The notes beneath the pieces are model-generated. The model saw nothing but the letters and a program-made list of their open reading frames with translations. It did no database searches and was not told the DNA's origin. The position numbers and the translations under genes were made by a program. Positions 38,025-48,228 of a stretch of DNA of 64,000 bases are shown in pieces; position 1 is the first letter of the stretch; every line of letters begins with the position of its first letter. The stretch is from positions 62,001-126,000 of the forward strand of contig NZ_AFEJ02000002.1 of the NCBI RefSeq assembly GCF_000238775.2, given 5' to 3'. This stretch comes from Acaryochloris sp. CCMEE 5410. Lineage in GTDB: Bacteria; Cyanobacteriota; Cyanobacteriia; Thermosynechococcales; Thermosynechococcaceae.

Positions 38025-40022
38025 TTAGGATTGCTGCTGGGAAATATCCATCCAGGCCCTCAGAATTTCGGCAACGGACCAGGCTTGGGCGAAACAGCCT
38101 CGGGGATAAAACGGTGGATCGCCATCAAAAATTTCACTAATACTGCCCAAACCGTGGGCCTGAAGATGGCTGGCAATGGGGTTCAGCAACGATAGGGCTT
38201 GTTGCGGATTTTTATAGACTCGGTAATGGGCTTGAACATAGGGGCCTAGAAGCCAGCTCCATACGGTCCCTTGATGATATCGACTATCTCGTTTCACTTG
38301 ATCCCCCCCATAGGTTCCTTGGTATTGAGGATCGTCTGGGGAGAGGGACCGCAACCCATAAGACGTGAGCAAATAGCGTCCACAGGTCTCAACCACCGCC
38401 TTTTGCTGCTCGTCCGTTAGCAACGCTGGATAATCTGACGCTCCTGAAACAAGGGGGAGTGATACGGCAAAAATTTGGTTGGGCCGCAAGGTGAGGTCAT
38501 CTCCCTCGGGGCCATCAATCACATCAGCACAGTAGCCTTGGGTGGGCTGCCAAAATCCCTGGAATCCTTCCAGCATCAGTTGGGCCATGTCACGATAAAC
38601 CTGCTGGGGCTGGCCGAGCTGTTGAGCGAACCTTTCCATACTCCGCAGGGCGTTATACCAAAGGGCATTAATTTCAATGGGTTTTCCCGTTCTCGGGGTG
38701 ACCACCCAATCCCCAATTTTGGCATCCATCCAGGTCAGTTGTGCCCCCTCCTCCCCGGCATAGAGCAGCCCATCTGTATCCACATGGATTTGGTAGCGGG
38801 TGCCCTGCCGATGCCAGTCAATCACTCTGACTAAGGCTGGAAATATCTCTTCCAGTAGTTCTTTATCTTGAGTCGCCGCAGTGTAGATGCGGATGGCTTC
38901 AAAGTACCAGAGAATCGCATCGACGGTATTGTAATCCGGTAGCTTTCCCACCTCTGGAAAGACATTAGGTAGCATCCCCTGATTTAAATACCGGGCAAAG
39001 GTGCGAATGATTGTTCGGGCGATTCGAGGTCTCCCCGTCGAAATCGTCAGACCAGGTAGGCTAATCATGGTATCTCGCCCCCAATCTCCAAACCACGGAT
39101 AGCCTGCAATTATCGTTTTTCCCTCTGGTTCTTCAGCTAAGGGTCGATTCACAATAAATTGATCGGCAGCGAGGGCCAATTGCTGGATCCATGGGGGCAT
39201 TGGGGATGCGGGGACATCCAGCTCCCCGCGAATCATTTCCTCATAAAAGCGGCGCTCCAGTAAGGCGGTGGCTCCATCTAAATTGGCCTGAGGTTGGGTA
39301 CTGGCAACCACCGTCAGACTATCACCGGGGTTAAGAACGACCTCTAAAGTGGTGATATGCAGATGATTATCCTGATCATCTAATCCTCGATATTGCTCAA
39401 GCCCCAATTCAAACCCTTGATACCAATGGTGTTGTGTCACTAAGCCCCCCTGGCTGACCAATAGATAAAGGGGAGTTGCCGTATCATTCGCCTTAATTCG
39501 AATGCCCTGGGCAACGGACTGGGTTTGCATTTGCCATTGATGGGAATGGGTTTGACTATGGTGATCCCGATAATTAATTAAGGCTTTAACAGATAAGGCT
39601 ACGGGACCACTACCCCGCTGGAGCTGATAGTAGATATAGGTCGTATTTTCGCCCTGCTGCATCCACACCCTTTTTTCTAACAGAGCATCTGCCAGGGCAT
39701 AGGACCAACAAGGCACCGTTCCTTCTAACTCAAATTGCTCCAAATAGCGATAGCCTTGGGGGGTCACACTCCCATCTGCCCATTGATTTGTAGAGAGTTC
39801 AAACAACTCACCGTTATACAGAGCCGTTTCCTCCAGTTTGGAGAGTAGTAGCGTTCGTTCCAATGGCGGATTCAAAGCTGCAATGAGCAACCCATGATAT
39901 CGCCGGGTAAGCAGGCCCGCCACAGTTCCAGCGGCATATCCGCCGATCCCATTGGTGACAAGCCATTCCCGGGTGGAGGCGATTTGGAGTTCGCTAGTAA
40001 TCTCTCGCCCTAACTGGATCAT
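38025..40022 (-). CDS. Glycogen debranching enzyme (amylo-alpha-1,6-glucosidase)
   Basis: The protein has 665 residues. The N-terminal GDE domain starts TREWLVTNGIGGYAAGTVAG, followed by LLTRRYHGLLIAALNPPLERTLLLSK. The C-terminal (alpha/alpha)6 catalytic domain begins near 290 with IIAGYPWFGDWGRDTMISLPGL, typical of GH133 amylo-alpha-1,6-glucosidases. Further motifs are NVFPEVGKLPDYNTVDAILW and YHQGTVWSWLLGPYV. It hydrolyses alpha-1,6 branch points of glycogen in storage-carbohydrate breakdown. It is a single-gene unit. Length is normal for the bacterial/archaeal type. Confidence 0.92.
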   Translation of the reverse strand: MIQLGREITSELQIASTREWLVTNGIGGYAAGTVAGLLTRRYHGLLIAALNPPLERTLLLSKLEETALYNGELFELSTNQWADGSVTPQGYRYLEQFELEGTVPCWSYALADALLEKRVWMQQGENTTYIYYQLQRGSGPVALSVKALINYRDHHSQTHSHQWQMQTQSVAQGIRIKANDTATPLYLLVSQGGLVTQHHWYQGFELGLEQYRGLDDQDNHLHITTLEVVLNPGDSLTVVASTQPQANLDGATALLERRFYEEMIRGELDVPASPMPPWIQQLALAADQFIVNRPLAEEPEGKTIIAGYPWFGDWGRDTMISLPGLTISTGRPRIARTIIRTFARYLNQGMLPNVFPEVGKLPDYNTVDAILWYFEAIRIYTAATQDKELLEEIFPALVRVIDWHRQGTRYQIHVDTDGLLYAGEEGAQLTWMDAKIGDWVVTPRTGKPIEINALWYNALRSMERFAQQLGQPQQVYRDMAQLMLEGFQGFWQPTQGYCADVIDGPEGDDLTLRPNQIFAVSLPLVSGASDYPALLTDEQQKAVVETCGRYLLTSYGLRSLSPDDPQYQGTYGGDQVKRDSRYHQGTVWSWLLGPYVQAHYRVYKNPQQALSLLNPIASHLQAHGLGSISEIFDGDPPFYPRGCFAQAWSVAEILRAWMDISQQQS

Positions 40023-40123
40023 TCTTTGTCCCCCTTTTGAAGCGGTTCATCTTATTACAGAGATGGTGCTTATTGTTCCGTTAGCTTAGGGACATTTCCG
40101 TTAGGTTGGTTGAGGATGTTCAA

Positions 40124-40891
40124 TTAACTTAAAGAATCAGAAAACTGAATGGATCGGTTATTAAGGGCTTGAACTGGCCTAGCATTTGCGTGAAACCGGG
40201 ACTTAAAGGTACTGATTTGCTGGCGAGAAGCTTGAATGGGTTGCTTAAGGATGGCCCAATTGACGGACTCACTACAGGGGGGAGTCGTCAGGGATCCTTG
40301 GTAATGGTAAAAACTGTGATCGCGGGGCAGTAGCGAACGAACATCAATTTCTAAATTAGGTGCATTCTCTTCTTCCACCGCAGGCATATTCTCCCAAATC
40401 TCATCCAATAAGGGATTAGCAGCCCCTGGCTGAATCATAACCCCCAACACCGCTAGCTCATTGGCCGCATTCTTATGCACCAGATGCATTTCCATCGCAC
40501 TAGACTTATTGTTAATCCGGTGTTCACTGGGGGCATGAAAATGAAACTGGACTAATTCATAGGTCTGATTATTCACGGTTAGGGTATTCCCAGCGGCATA
40601 GTTCACGGTTACCGTGCGTCCATTATTGACTTCATCCAAGGGAGAGGAGTGATAGTCCACATTCAGGGTCTCATGATTGCTGTTGAGATCTTGCGATCGC
40701 AAGTTGATCGGTGATTGTGACTGCCCCGTTGCACAGAGGGAATAGTCGGCCTGCAAATCTGACCAATGTCCGGGATCAGATGGGCCTTCATAGCTCCAGA
40801 TCGGTGTTGCGATCGCAGGTATTGCCAATAGTATCCAAGCTAGACAAATCAAACTGATGAGACGAGGAAAAAACTTGTTGAAGTGGTGCAT
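40124..40891 (-). CDS. Alpha-class carbonic anhydrase, secreted
   Basis: From ATG at 40891 (MHHFNKFFPRLISLICLAWI) it has a signal peptide cleaved near IPAIAT. The domain WSYEGPSDPGHWSDL...SPINLRS is that of alpha-carbonic anhydrases. The three zinc-binding histidines are seen as HFH in QFHFHAPSEH (117 and 119) and the His in MEMHLVH (136). The enzyme interconverts CO2 and bicarbonate in the periplasm, as EcaA-type enzymes do in some cyanobacteria. Upstream lies the IS4-family element at 41163-42691, 270 bases away. Confidence 0.93.
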   Translation of the reverse strand: MHHFNKFFPRLISLICLAWILLAIPAIATPIWSYEGPSDPGHWSDLQADYSLCATGQSQSPINLRSQDLNSNHETLNVDYHSSPLDEVNNGRTVTVNYAAGNTLTVNNQTYELVQFHFHAPSEHRINNKSSAMEMHLVHKNAANELAVLGVMIQPGAANPLLDEIWENMPAVEEENAPNLEIDVRSLLPRDHSFYHYQGSLTTPPCSESVNWAILKQPIQASRQQISTFKSRFHANARPVQALNNRSIQFSDSLS

Positions 40892-41162
40892 AGTACGTAG
40901 AGGGTAATGCAAGCTTTTTTGACTGTAAATCAATCATTGTCCCTAAAGAATCAAGATTTCTAAACTTCCTGAGTCCTTTTGGAAGAGCGAAGTCGCTCGG
41001 TTTGATTTTGGTCCAACCAGTAAATAGTGGGGGTAACTCTAGAACAATTCTGGATATGAACTCAGTAAAGAAGAGTACTTATTTTATTCCAGGCAGGAAA
41101 AATATTCTAATCCAACAACTTGAACCAGCAGGATAGATATAAACCCATACTGGTCAATACAT

Positions 41163-42691
41163 CTATGCCTTACCCACAAGTCTTGAAAGTCAGACTATCG
41201 AGTATTTTCAATCATGAGCCAGTCTCCAAGTATCCGCGATGTCATGGAGTCTCGTGAGTCCTCTCCACAAGGTTTTCACCCCTGGATTTCCATCGTGCTT
41301 GCGAGCGAGGAAACCACCCAACTGTGCAACCCAACGCACCACTTGCTCAAGAGACGGCGGCTTTTTCGGTGGTTTGGGCTGGTGATGGAACCTGCAAAAT
41401 AGAGCTTGCCACTCAAAGGTCTCAAAAGCGACTTCACAAGACTGCTGAGGATGGACTCGTGCTTCATAAGTGAGCCATAGCAATCGCCAAGCCACGATGG
41501 CATAGGTTGCCAGAGCAGGTATGATTCGAGTCGCTGTTTCCAACTGTAGCGATTCAATCTGACAGCCACTTTTGAGGACATAGTGATATCGCTCAATCAG
41601 CCAGCGCAGAGCGTACCATTGCACCAACGTACAGGCCTGTTCAAAGCTGTCTATCTCAATATCAGAGATCAATAGCCAATGAATCGCTTTGCAACCTTCA
41701 GGAGGATGTTCCTCTTCAACGGAAACAACCGTCATGGGTAAGTCACAAAGCTGGGCTGATTTGGGACGATTTTTGGGAACTTTGAGGGTTAATCTTTGAT
41801 GGCGAACCGTTAGAGTTGCCTCCCGTTGTCCTTGTCCTTTCCGTTTGGACACTGTCACCGTTAAGGTCCCAGCAATGGGCGCTTGGGCTATGGCCGCTTT
41901 GAGTAACTTGCTTGGATGGTCTACCGTGCGATTGCGGCACACTCTCAGAAGGACATGGACCCCTTTGCCTCTCGGCATGGCCATCAGCTCATAAATATCT
42001 GATTCTCGGTCAGCTACTGTTACCAATGCGACACCCTCGGGTAGATCTAACTCACTGGCCACTTGAGCTTGGAGCCAGCGTAGGCTCTCTTTGTCTTTTA
42101 AGCTTTTGGTCTTTGACTTTTTCGGATGCTTTTTGCCTGACGTTGACTTGGCTGGGTCCCTTGACCAGACCTGTTGATCCAGTACCCCCAACGGCACCCC
42201 TTCTCCACTCACACCAAAGGTTGTATGGACCTTCAATCCCCACACGTAAGATTGACTACTGGTCAGGCCAAAACCTGACTCAAAATTTTTACTGCGATGG
42301 TGAGTGAAGTTCAGGTCTGTTGTATCTTGAATCGCTAGAACAACCCCCGACTCTAGCATCCGCTCTTGAACCGAGGACCGATGGGCTTCTAATATTCCCG
42401 CTGCACTCACCTTCGGATTGTCCCAAAATCGATAGGTTGCTTTGGTCTGAGACCAACTTTCGCTCGCTTGTGGAATACTGGCATTAGGCTGAGCGCTTAG
42501 CCTGTCTTGAATCAACAATCTCCACCAAGCGCTTATCGAAACGAGCGTCACCTAGGTTGGATGTTCTCAGTTCCTGAGCGGCCCATGTTTGCATGATATT
42601 CGCTTCGCTATGTCAGTGGTCAGGTTACACTTTATCGCATATCCCAAACCTAACCATCACAATACTTGCAAGAGTTGTGGGTAAGGCATAG
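41163..42691. mobile_element. IS4-family (Tn5/IS50-like) insertion sequence, 1529 bp
   Basis: The ends are inverted repeats CTATGCCTTACCCACAA(G/C)TC followed by TTG(A/C)AAGT, matching over 28 positions with two differences. The flanks carry the 10-bp target duplication GTCAATACAT at 41153-41162 and 42692-42701. It carries one transposase gene on the minus strand, which has a frameshift. It lies between the carbonic anhydrase and the kinase operon and appears not to break a gene, although it may alter the kinase promoter. Confidence 0.92.
41208..42594 (-). pseudogene. IS4-family (Tn5-like) transposase with N-terminal frameshift
   Basis: A long frame from 42551 encodes the body of a Tn5-like DDE transposase: KATYRFWDNPKVSAAGILEAH (DNA-binding module), IQDTTDLNF (first Asp), VTVADRESDIYEL (second Asp) and RWLIERYHYVLKSG (Glu). 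The expected N-terminus MQTWAAQELRTSNLGDARFD lies in another frame, starting at ATG 42594 and ending soon after. The two frames join at about 42509-42512 if one extra T is removed, giving LVEIVD then QDRLSAQP. The copy therefore carries a one-base frameshift near residue 29. Confidence 0.8.
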
Positions 42692-42793
42692 GTCAATACA
42701 TTAGTCCTTACTAAGGCTTAGAAACTCCTCAGCACTCAAACAGAACAATTTGGGCACCCTGAGAAGGTCTTCTTATTTGGCGTCAATGCTTAG

Positions 42794-45001
42794 ATGTCTC
42801 AGTCAATTCTCCCGGATAAAGATTATAGTGCCCTCAAACAGGCTGCATACCAGCTTTCATCCTGCACTGAGCAGATCTTCCAGGAAATTGAGCAGCAACA
42901 AACCTTATCCAGAATTATCGATAAGATCCGTGCCTGCAATGACCTAGATTCTATTTTTAATACCACCGCTACTGAAATCCGAAATCTTCTCAACGCTGAT
43001 AGAGTTGGAGTATTCCAGTTTGATCAAGACTCCAACTGGAATTCAGGCAGTTTTATGGCAGAGGATGTCTGTGAAGGGTATCCATCTGCATTGAAAGCAA
43101 AGGTCGAAGACCATTGTTTTGGGTCACAGTTTGCCCTCTATTATGCTCAAGGACGTGTTCAAGCAGTCTCAGATATTTATGAGGCTGGGTTGAGTGACTG
43201 CCACATCAAAATTCTGAGTGACTTTGAAGTTCGTGCCAATTTAATTGTGCCAGTCCTTAAAAATGACTATTTGTGGGGGCTGATTTGCGTCCACCAGTGT
43301 GGCCATCCTCGCCGATGGCAACCCTCCGAAATCGAATTTGTTCAGAAAATTTCCACCCATTTTGCAGTTGCTCTGCAACTGTCCGATCAATTTGAACAAG
43401 TTAGAGATCAAGCCACCTTACTCGCTAAAATCGAGGCCCAAGAGAAATCTCTACAGCGCCTTTTGTCCCTGGTCAAAATTTCTAATCGAATCCGACAATC
43501 TTTTGACTTTGAAGTGATCTGCCAAACAGCAACCCACGAAGCACGAGTAACCCTTAATGTGAGCCGGGTGGCTATCTATCGTTTCAATCCAGATTGGAGT
43601 GGAGACTTTTTATTTGAATCCAACGAGCTTCAATGGAACCCTCTTGTGGGGGTGATGCCAACCATCCACGATACCCATTTACAGGAAAATCAAGGCGGGC
43701 GTTACGCCCACAACGAAAGCTTTAGTGTGCCTGATATCTATGAAGCTAACCATAGCCCCTGCCATATTGAACTGCTAGAGCAGTTTCAGGCCAGAGCTTA
43801 TGTGATTGTGCCCATTTTTCAAAGGGAAAAACTATGGGGATTACTAGCAACCTTTCAGAATGATGGACCGCGTCAATGGGAAGAAGATGAAATAGAGCTA
43901 CTCAATCAAGTGGGTGAACAAATTGGTATTGCGATTAGTCAGTCCCAGGCTGTTCAGAAAATCACAGAACAATCTCAGACCCTACAAGAAACCCTTGAAC
44001 ATCTTCAGCAGTCTCAAGATGAATTAATTCAGAAAGAAAAGATGGCAGCCCTAGGCCAGCTCGTTGCGGGTGTCGCCCATGAAATCAATAATCCTTTAGG
44101 AGCGATACAGGCTGCTGCCAACAATACGCAGAAAGCACTACAGGAGGTCACTTCTTCACTTCCACTTTTACATCAGAAGCTAACTTTAGAAGAACAAACG
44201 ACGCTTTTTCTGCTGATTGAAAGAGCAATTATTTCTGACTCATATATTTCTTCAGTTGAACGCCGAGCAATCAAAAGATCCCTAATAGAAACGTTGCAAA
44301 ATCAACAGATTAATTCTGCCCGAATGATTGCTGACCTGTTGATGGATATGGGAGTACAGACTAACATTGAAACTTTTCTGCCACTCATCAAAAGCCCTCA
44401 AGGCTTGTGGGCATTGCAGTTTGCTTATAACCTAACTAGCGCTTCAGTGAATAATGAAACGATTATTCAGGCAGTCGAACGTTCATCAAAAATTGTCTTT
44501 GCACTAAAAAACTATGCCCGGATCGAGCAGAGCACAAAACCACAACTCACCAATATCCAAGAAGGTATAGAGACAACCCTCAAGATCTATCACAATCAAA
44601 TTAAAAAAAATATTGATGTAATTCGAAACATTGAGTCAGGTCTCCCACGCATTATGGGGTACCCAGATGAGCTAATCCAAGTTTGGACTAATCTAATCCA
44701 TAATGCGATTCAAGCAATGGAGAATGGAGGAACCTTAACAATCTCAGCTAGAGAAGAAAATGGTGGAATTTTGGTTGGGATCAATGATAATGGGCCAGGT
44801 ATTTTAGCTGAAAAACTAGATCAAATCTTCAATGCTTTCTATACCACAAAACCTATCGGCAAAGGAAGTGGATTAGGACTATATATCTGCCAAAGAATCG
44901 TTGGCAAACATCAAGGAAGGATCAAAGTAGACAGCCATCCAGCAAATACAACTTTTGAAGTTTGGCTCCCCATCGAAATTAGCCAGGAACTTAAGGACTA
45001 G
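42794..45001 (+). CDS. GAF-GAF histidine kinase with a long insert in the kinase core
   Basis: Two GAF domains (about 55-200 and 240-395) precede a kinase core. The phospho-acceptor motif is MAALGQLVAGVAHEINNPLG with His near residue 429. The N box LIHNAIQAMENG is near 632, followed by DNGPGI and GKGSGLGLYI. About 200 residues separate His from N box, compared with about 110 in typical kinases; the extra part is helical (TLEEQTTLFLLIERAI and on). Both GAF domains resemble phytochrome-type GAFs around VSDIYEAGLSDCHI / VPDIYEANHSPCHI; cysteine within DCHI/PCHI suggests possible bilin attachment in both. First gene of a three-gene operon. Confidence 0.88.
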   Translation: MSQSILPDKDYSALKQAAYQLSSCTEQIFQEIEQQQTLSRIIDKIRACNDLDSIFNTTATEIRNLLNADRVGVFQFDQDSNWNSGSFMAEDVCEGYPSALKAKVEDHCFGSQFALYYAQGRVQAVSDIYEAGLSDCHIKILSDFEVRANLIVPVLKNDYLWGLICVHQCGHPRRWQPSEIEFVQKISTHFAVALQLSDQFEQVRDQATLLAKIEAQEKSLQRLLSLVKISNRIRQSFDFEVICQTATHEARVTLNVSRVAIYRFNPDWSGDFLFESNELQWNPLVGVMPTIHDTHLQENQGGRYAHNESFSVPDIYEANHSPCHIELLEQFQARAYVIVPIFQREKLWGLLATFQNDGPRQWEEDEIELLNQVGEQIGIAISQSQAVQKITEQSQTLQETLEHLQQSQDELIQKEKMAALGQLVAGVAHEINNPLGAIQAAANNTQKALQEVTSSLPLLHQKLTLEEQTTLFLLIERAIISDSYISSVERRAIKRSLIETLQNQQINSARMIADLLMDMGVQTNIETFLPLIKSPQGLWALQFAYNLTSASVNNETIIQAVERSSKIVFALKNYARIEQSTKPQLTNIQEGIETTLKIYHNQIKKNIDVIRNIESGLPRIMGYPDELIQVWTNLIHNAIQAMENGGTLTISAREENGGILVGINDNGPGILAEKLDQIFNAFYTTKPIGKGSGLGLYICQRIVGKHQGRIKVDSHPANTTFEVWLPIEISQELKD

Positions 45002-45004
45002 AGA

Positions 45005-45397
45005 ATGCCAGAATCAGCTATTGTTTGTGTCGATGATGAGGTCGCAATTCTTCAGGTTATCAAAGAGCAATTTGTAAGACTTTTTGGTAGAGAATATATT
45101 TTTGAAACTGCCCAGAGTGCTGAAGAAGCCTGGGAAGTATTGAATGAACTTGATGATGAAAATATTAACGTCTTAATTGTTATTTCGGATTGGCTAATGC
45201 CGAATATCCCCGGAGATGAATTTTTAGCCCAGGTGCATACAAAATTTCCCAAAGCGATCAAAATTATGTTGACCGGGCAGGCTGATGATGAAGCGATACA
45301 ACGTGCAGAAGAACAGGCTAACTTATTCACTTGCATTCAAAAGCCTTGGCAAGAGAGAGAGCTAGAAGCTGTAATCACTGCTGCATTGAAAGGATAA
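45005..45397 (+). CDS. Stand-alone response regulator receiver (130 aa)
   Basis: This is a single receiver domain: acidic pocket in VCVDDE, phospho-acceptor Asp in VISDWLMPNIPGDE, Thr in IMLTGQAD, and Lys in IQKPWQ. There is no output domain, so it acts as a phosphotransfer intermediate or binds a partner. It starts three bases after the upstream kinase gene ends and finishes three bases before the next gene, so it is part of a tight operon. Its sequence is close to the receiver of the next gene (about half of the positions), suggesting duplication. Confidence 0.92.
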   Translation: MPESAIVCVDDEVAILQVIKEQFVRLFGREYIFETAQSAEEAWEVLNELDDENINVLIVISDWLMPNIPGDEFLAQVHTKFPKAIKIMLTGQADDEAIQRAEEQANLFTCIQKPWQERELEAVITAALKG

Positions 45398-45553
45398 CGA
45401 ATGGAATCTGCCATTATCTGTGTTGATGATGATTGGGATATTCTCAAAAGCCTGGGAGAACAGCTCAAACGGTATTTTGGTGAACATTATCTTGTGGAGC
45501 TTTGCCAAAGTGGTGATGAGGCGATCTCTACTTGTTGGGAGCTCTCGGATGAC

Positions 45554-47038
45554 GGGCGTAAGCACAGAATCGGGGATGTATGGCTCAAAGAAAAACGGGT
45601 CAAGGACAATAGATCCTGTACCCGAATCAAAAACTTGTCATGAGCCTAACATCGCAATTGCCAACCGTACTAGAGCATCACGAATTTCTAGAACAGGTCG
45701 AAGCACTCAAAGAAGCACCCAGCCTGAGTCAGATGGTTTATATCGTTCTGCAAATGGGTTTGTTTTTGGCTCGCTGGCTTCTGGAGGATGAACTCTCACG
45801 GCGAGCAAAACAGTATTGGAATGGCCGAGGTGTCCCACTTGCGGAACCCGCTTGCACTCGAAGGGATGGGAATCTCGTCAGATGCAGACACTGGTGGGAA
45901 ATATTGCCTGAAAGCGACGGGTGGGTCGTTGTCCCCACAGGTGTCCAGGTAGTCTATCCGCTCCTTTGGATCAATCCATTGGGATTACCTCCTATCAGCA
46001 CAGCAGTGAAGAATTGGTTCGTCTAGGCTGCTTGTTAAGTCTATTTATGCCCTATGAACTGGCCAGTTGGATGCTGAGTCAGTGGAGTGGTTTATCCGTC
46101 AGCTCATCAAGCTTGTGGAGTTGGGTGCAAGTCATGGGCAACAAAGCTTATCAGGAGCTAGAGACTCAACTCAAAGCTCAAGCCTCAGGTGACCAGACTC
46201 CTTGTGAAGCGATTTCAGAGGTGTTGTCTGCTCTACCTTTGGCCATTGCTGCTGACGGTGTGATGGTGCCCTTTCGCCCCACCCCGAAAACCCCCAAGGG
46301 AAAAATCCAGTGGCGAGAAGTCAAAGTTGCTATCTTAGCCCGCCTAGGAACACGGGGCACCCGAGCACAAAAGCGTGTCCCCCAACTACTACGTCGAAGA
46401 CTGGTGGCAGTATTGGGCGATATCGACCAGTTCATCCCCTTACTGCACCTCGAAGCCCGCAAACAAGACTTTGAATCGGCCCCAAGCGTCATCTGGTTGA
46501 GTGATGGGGGGCGAGGCTTCTGGCGAGTCTACCGCACCTTGTTCTCTCACTGTGCTGTGGCAGTTCTCGATTTCTTTCATGCAGCAGGCCATCTTGCACG
46601 AGCAACAAAAGCGATGTTTGGGGATGCTCGCTCTGCTCAAGCCCAAGCCTGGTTTCGGCGCTGGCGACACCAATTGCGACATGGGCAACACCTATTAGTA
46701 TTGCGGTCCTTGACGATGTTGATTCACTCACAATTGTTTACGGGCAAATCTTTTACGACGTTGCTCCAGGTACAGGCTTATTTCCAGCGCTATCTGCGAC
46801 ACATCCAATATCGCCACTTTGAACAACTACAGATACCGCTGGGGTCAGGAATGGTCGAAAGTGCTTGTAAGTGGCTGATTCAACAGCGCTTTAAGGGGGT
46901 TGGTATGCGCTGGAGTGAGGATGGTTTCAATCATCTACTCATGCTGCGGCTTGCCTGGGTCAATCAACGGTTTGACTCCCTATTCCCAGGGGTAACCATT
47001 CCGAAGTCTAAGGCATCCCCGATCCATTAGCTACGCCC
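45554..47038. mobile_element. ISKra4-family insertion sequence, 1485 bp, decayed
   Basis: The ends share GGGCGTA and an inner block ATCGGGGATG as inverted repeats. The 8-bp target duplication CGGATGAC is intact at 45546-45553 and 47039-47046. The single transposase frame on the plus strand carries a frameshift and a stop, so the element cannot move by itself. It interrupts the receiver of the diguanylate cyclase gene. Confidence 0.88.
45640..47030 (+). pseudogene. ISKra4-family transposase with frameshift and nonsense codon
   Basis: The N-terminal frame starts MSLTSQLPTVLEHHEFLEQV and continues to ...LSRRAK. The correct continuation (TVLEWPRCPTCGTRLHSKGW) is in the minus-one frame after the A-run at 45807-45810. 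A TGA at 45909-45911 then replaces the expected Trp codon between VGNIA and KRRVGRCPHRC. After that the frame is open to 47030 and includes the hallmark GSGMVESACKWLIQQRF and GMRWSEDGFNHLL. The A-run change could be a programmed frameshift, but the TGA is a second lesion, so I call it inactive. Confidence 0.85.
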
Positions 47039-48228
47039 CGGATGACCAGATTCATATTGCAGTGATCATATCTGATCAGAATATGGCGGGTATGGGAGGC
47101 GACGAACTTCTCATTCAACTCCACCACAAATATCCTGAAGCTCTGAAAATAATGTTGACGGGAGAAGCGAATGCTGATGCAGTAGGGAATGTTATCAATC
47201 GGGGAGCGCTTTACCGTTATATCAGTAAACCTTGGGACCATCATGATCTCTTTATGACCGTTGCAGATGCGTTAAAATGCTTTGAACAAGAGTTAACCAT
47301 TCAAGCCCAAAAAAAGACCTTAAATTTTACTAGTAATCGCCTAGAAAGCTCTTTAGCGATATTGCTAGCAACGCTAAATGCTACTGCAGACGCCATTCTC
47401 GTTTTAGATCATGAGGATAATCTAATTATCTGTAATGAGAAGTTCAAAGAAATTTGGAAGTTACAGCCTGAAGATGAAAATTCTTTCTCTCAAAATCCTC
47501 TGGCTTACCTTAATACAAACTTAAAAGCAGGAGAAGGCTTACTTTTTCACAAGTTCAATTTGCCTTCAAACTTACCTTTTGATCTCAATCTCAACGATCA
47601 TCGAACTGTCGAATGCTATGCCAATTCTCAAAAATTAGACGGGAAGATGGTAGGTGTTGTTTTAAGTTTTCGAGACGTCACATTACAAAGACAATCAGAA
47701 GCAATCATGCACCGCAAAGCCTCCTATGATTTTTTGACGGGCTTACCCAACCGGATGCAGTTTAATGAAAAATTGGAATATATCTTCAAGACAAAGGCTG
47801 ATCAGTATTTTGCACTCATGTTTTTAGATCTTGATAACTTTAAGCAAGTGAACGATACCCATGGACATGCGATGGGTGATTTACTGATTAAAAAGACTGG
47901 GGAGAATCTCAGACAATGCATTAGGGAAGTTGATCTTGTTGCTAGATGGGGAGGAGATGAGTTTGCGATCTTAGTATGTGACATCCAGGATCGATCAACT
48001 ATCGATCATCTAGCAACTTGCTTAATCAAGACACTTCAGAATGAACTGACTGTCAGCAAAAAATTCTCTAAGGTAACCATCAGTTTGGGAATTTCAATTT
48101 ACCCTCTAGATGGGAACGATAGTTCAACTCTACTTGAGCGTGCAGATCAGGCTTTATATCAGGCGAAGCAAAAAGGGAAAAACAATTATTGTTATTATTC
48201 TGAACCAGATTTCATTCGATCAAGTTAA

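Larger units (their letters stand above)
45401..48228 (+). pseudogene. REC-PAS-GGDEF diguanylate cyclase interrupted by an ISKra4-family element
   Basis: The 5' part (45401-45553) encodes the first half of a receiver (MESAIICVDDDWDILKSLGE to WELSDD). The 3' part from 47047 resumes QIHIAVIISDQNMAGMGGDE, then IMLTGEAN and SKPWDHH, a PAS domain (LLATLNATADAILVLDHEDN) and a GGDEF domain with ARWGGDEFAILV and KGKNNYCYY. Deleting the element plus one 8-bp repeat restores the frame exactly at SDDQIH. The original protein would be a response regulator with a diguanylate cyclase output, third in the operon with the GAF kinase. The C-terminal part might still be made from an internal start, without a full receiver. 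Confidence 0.9.
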
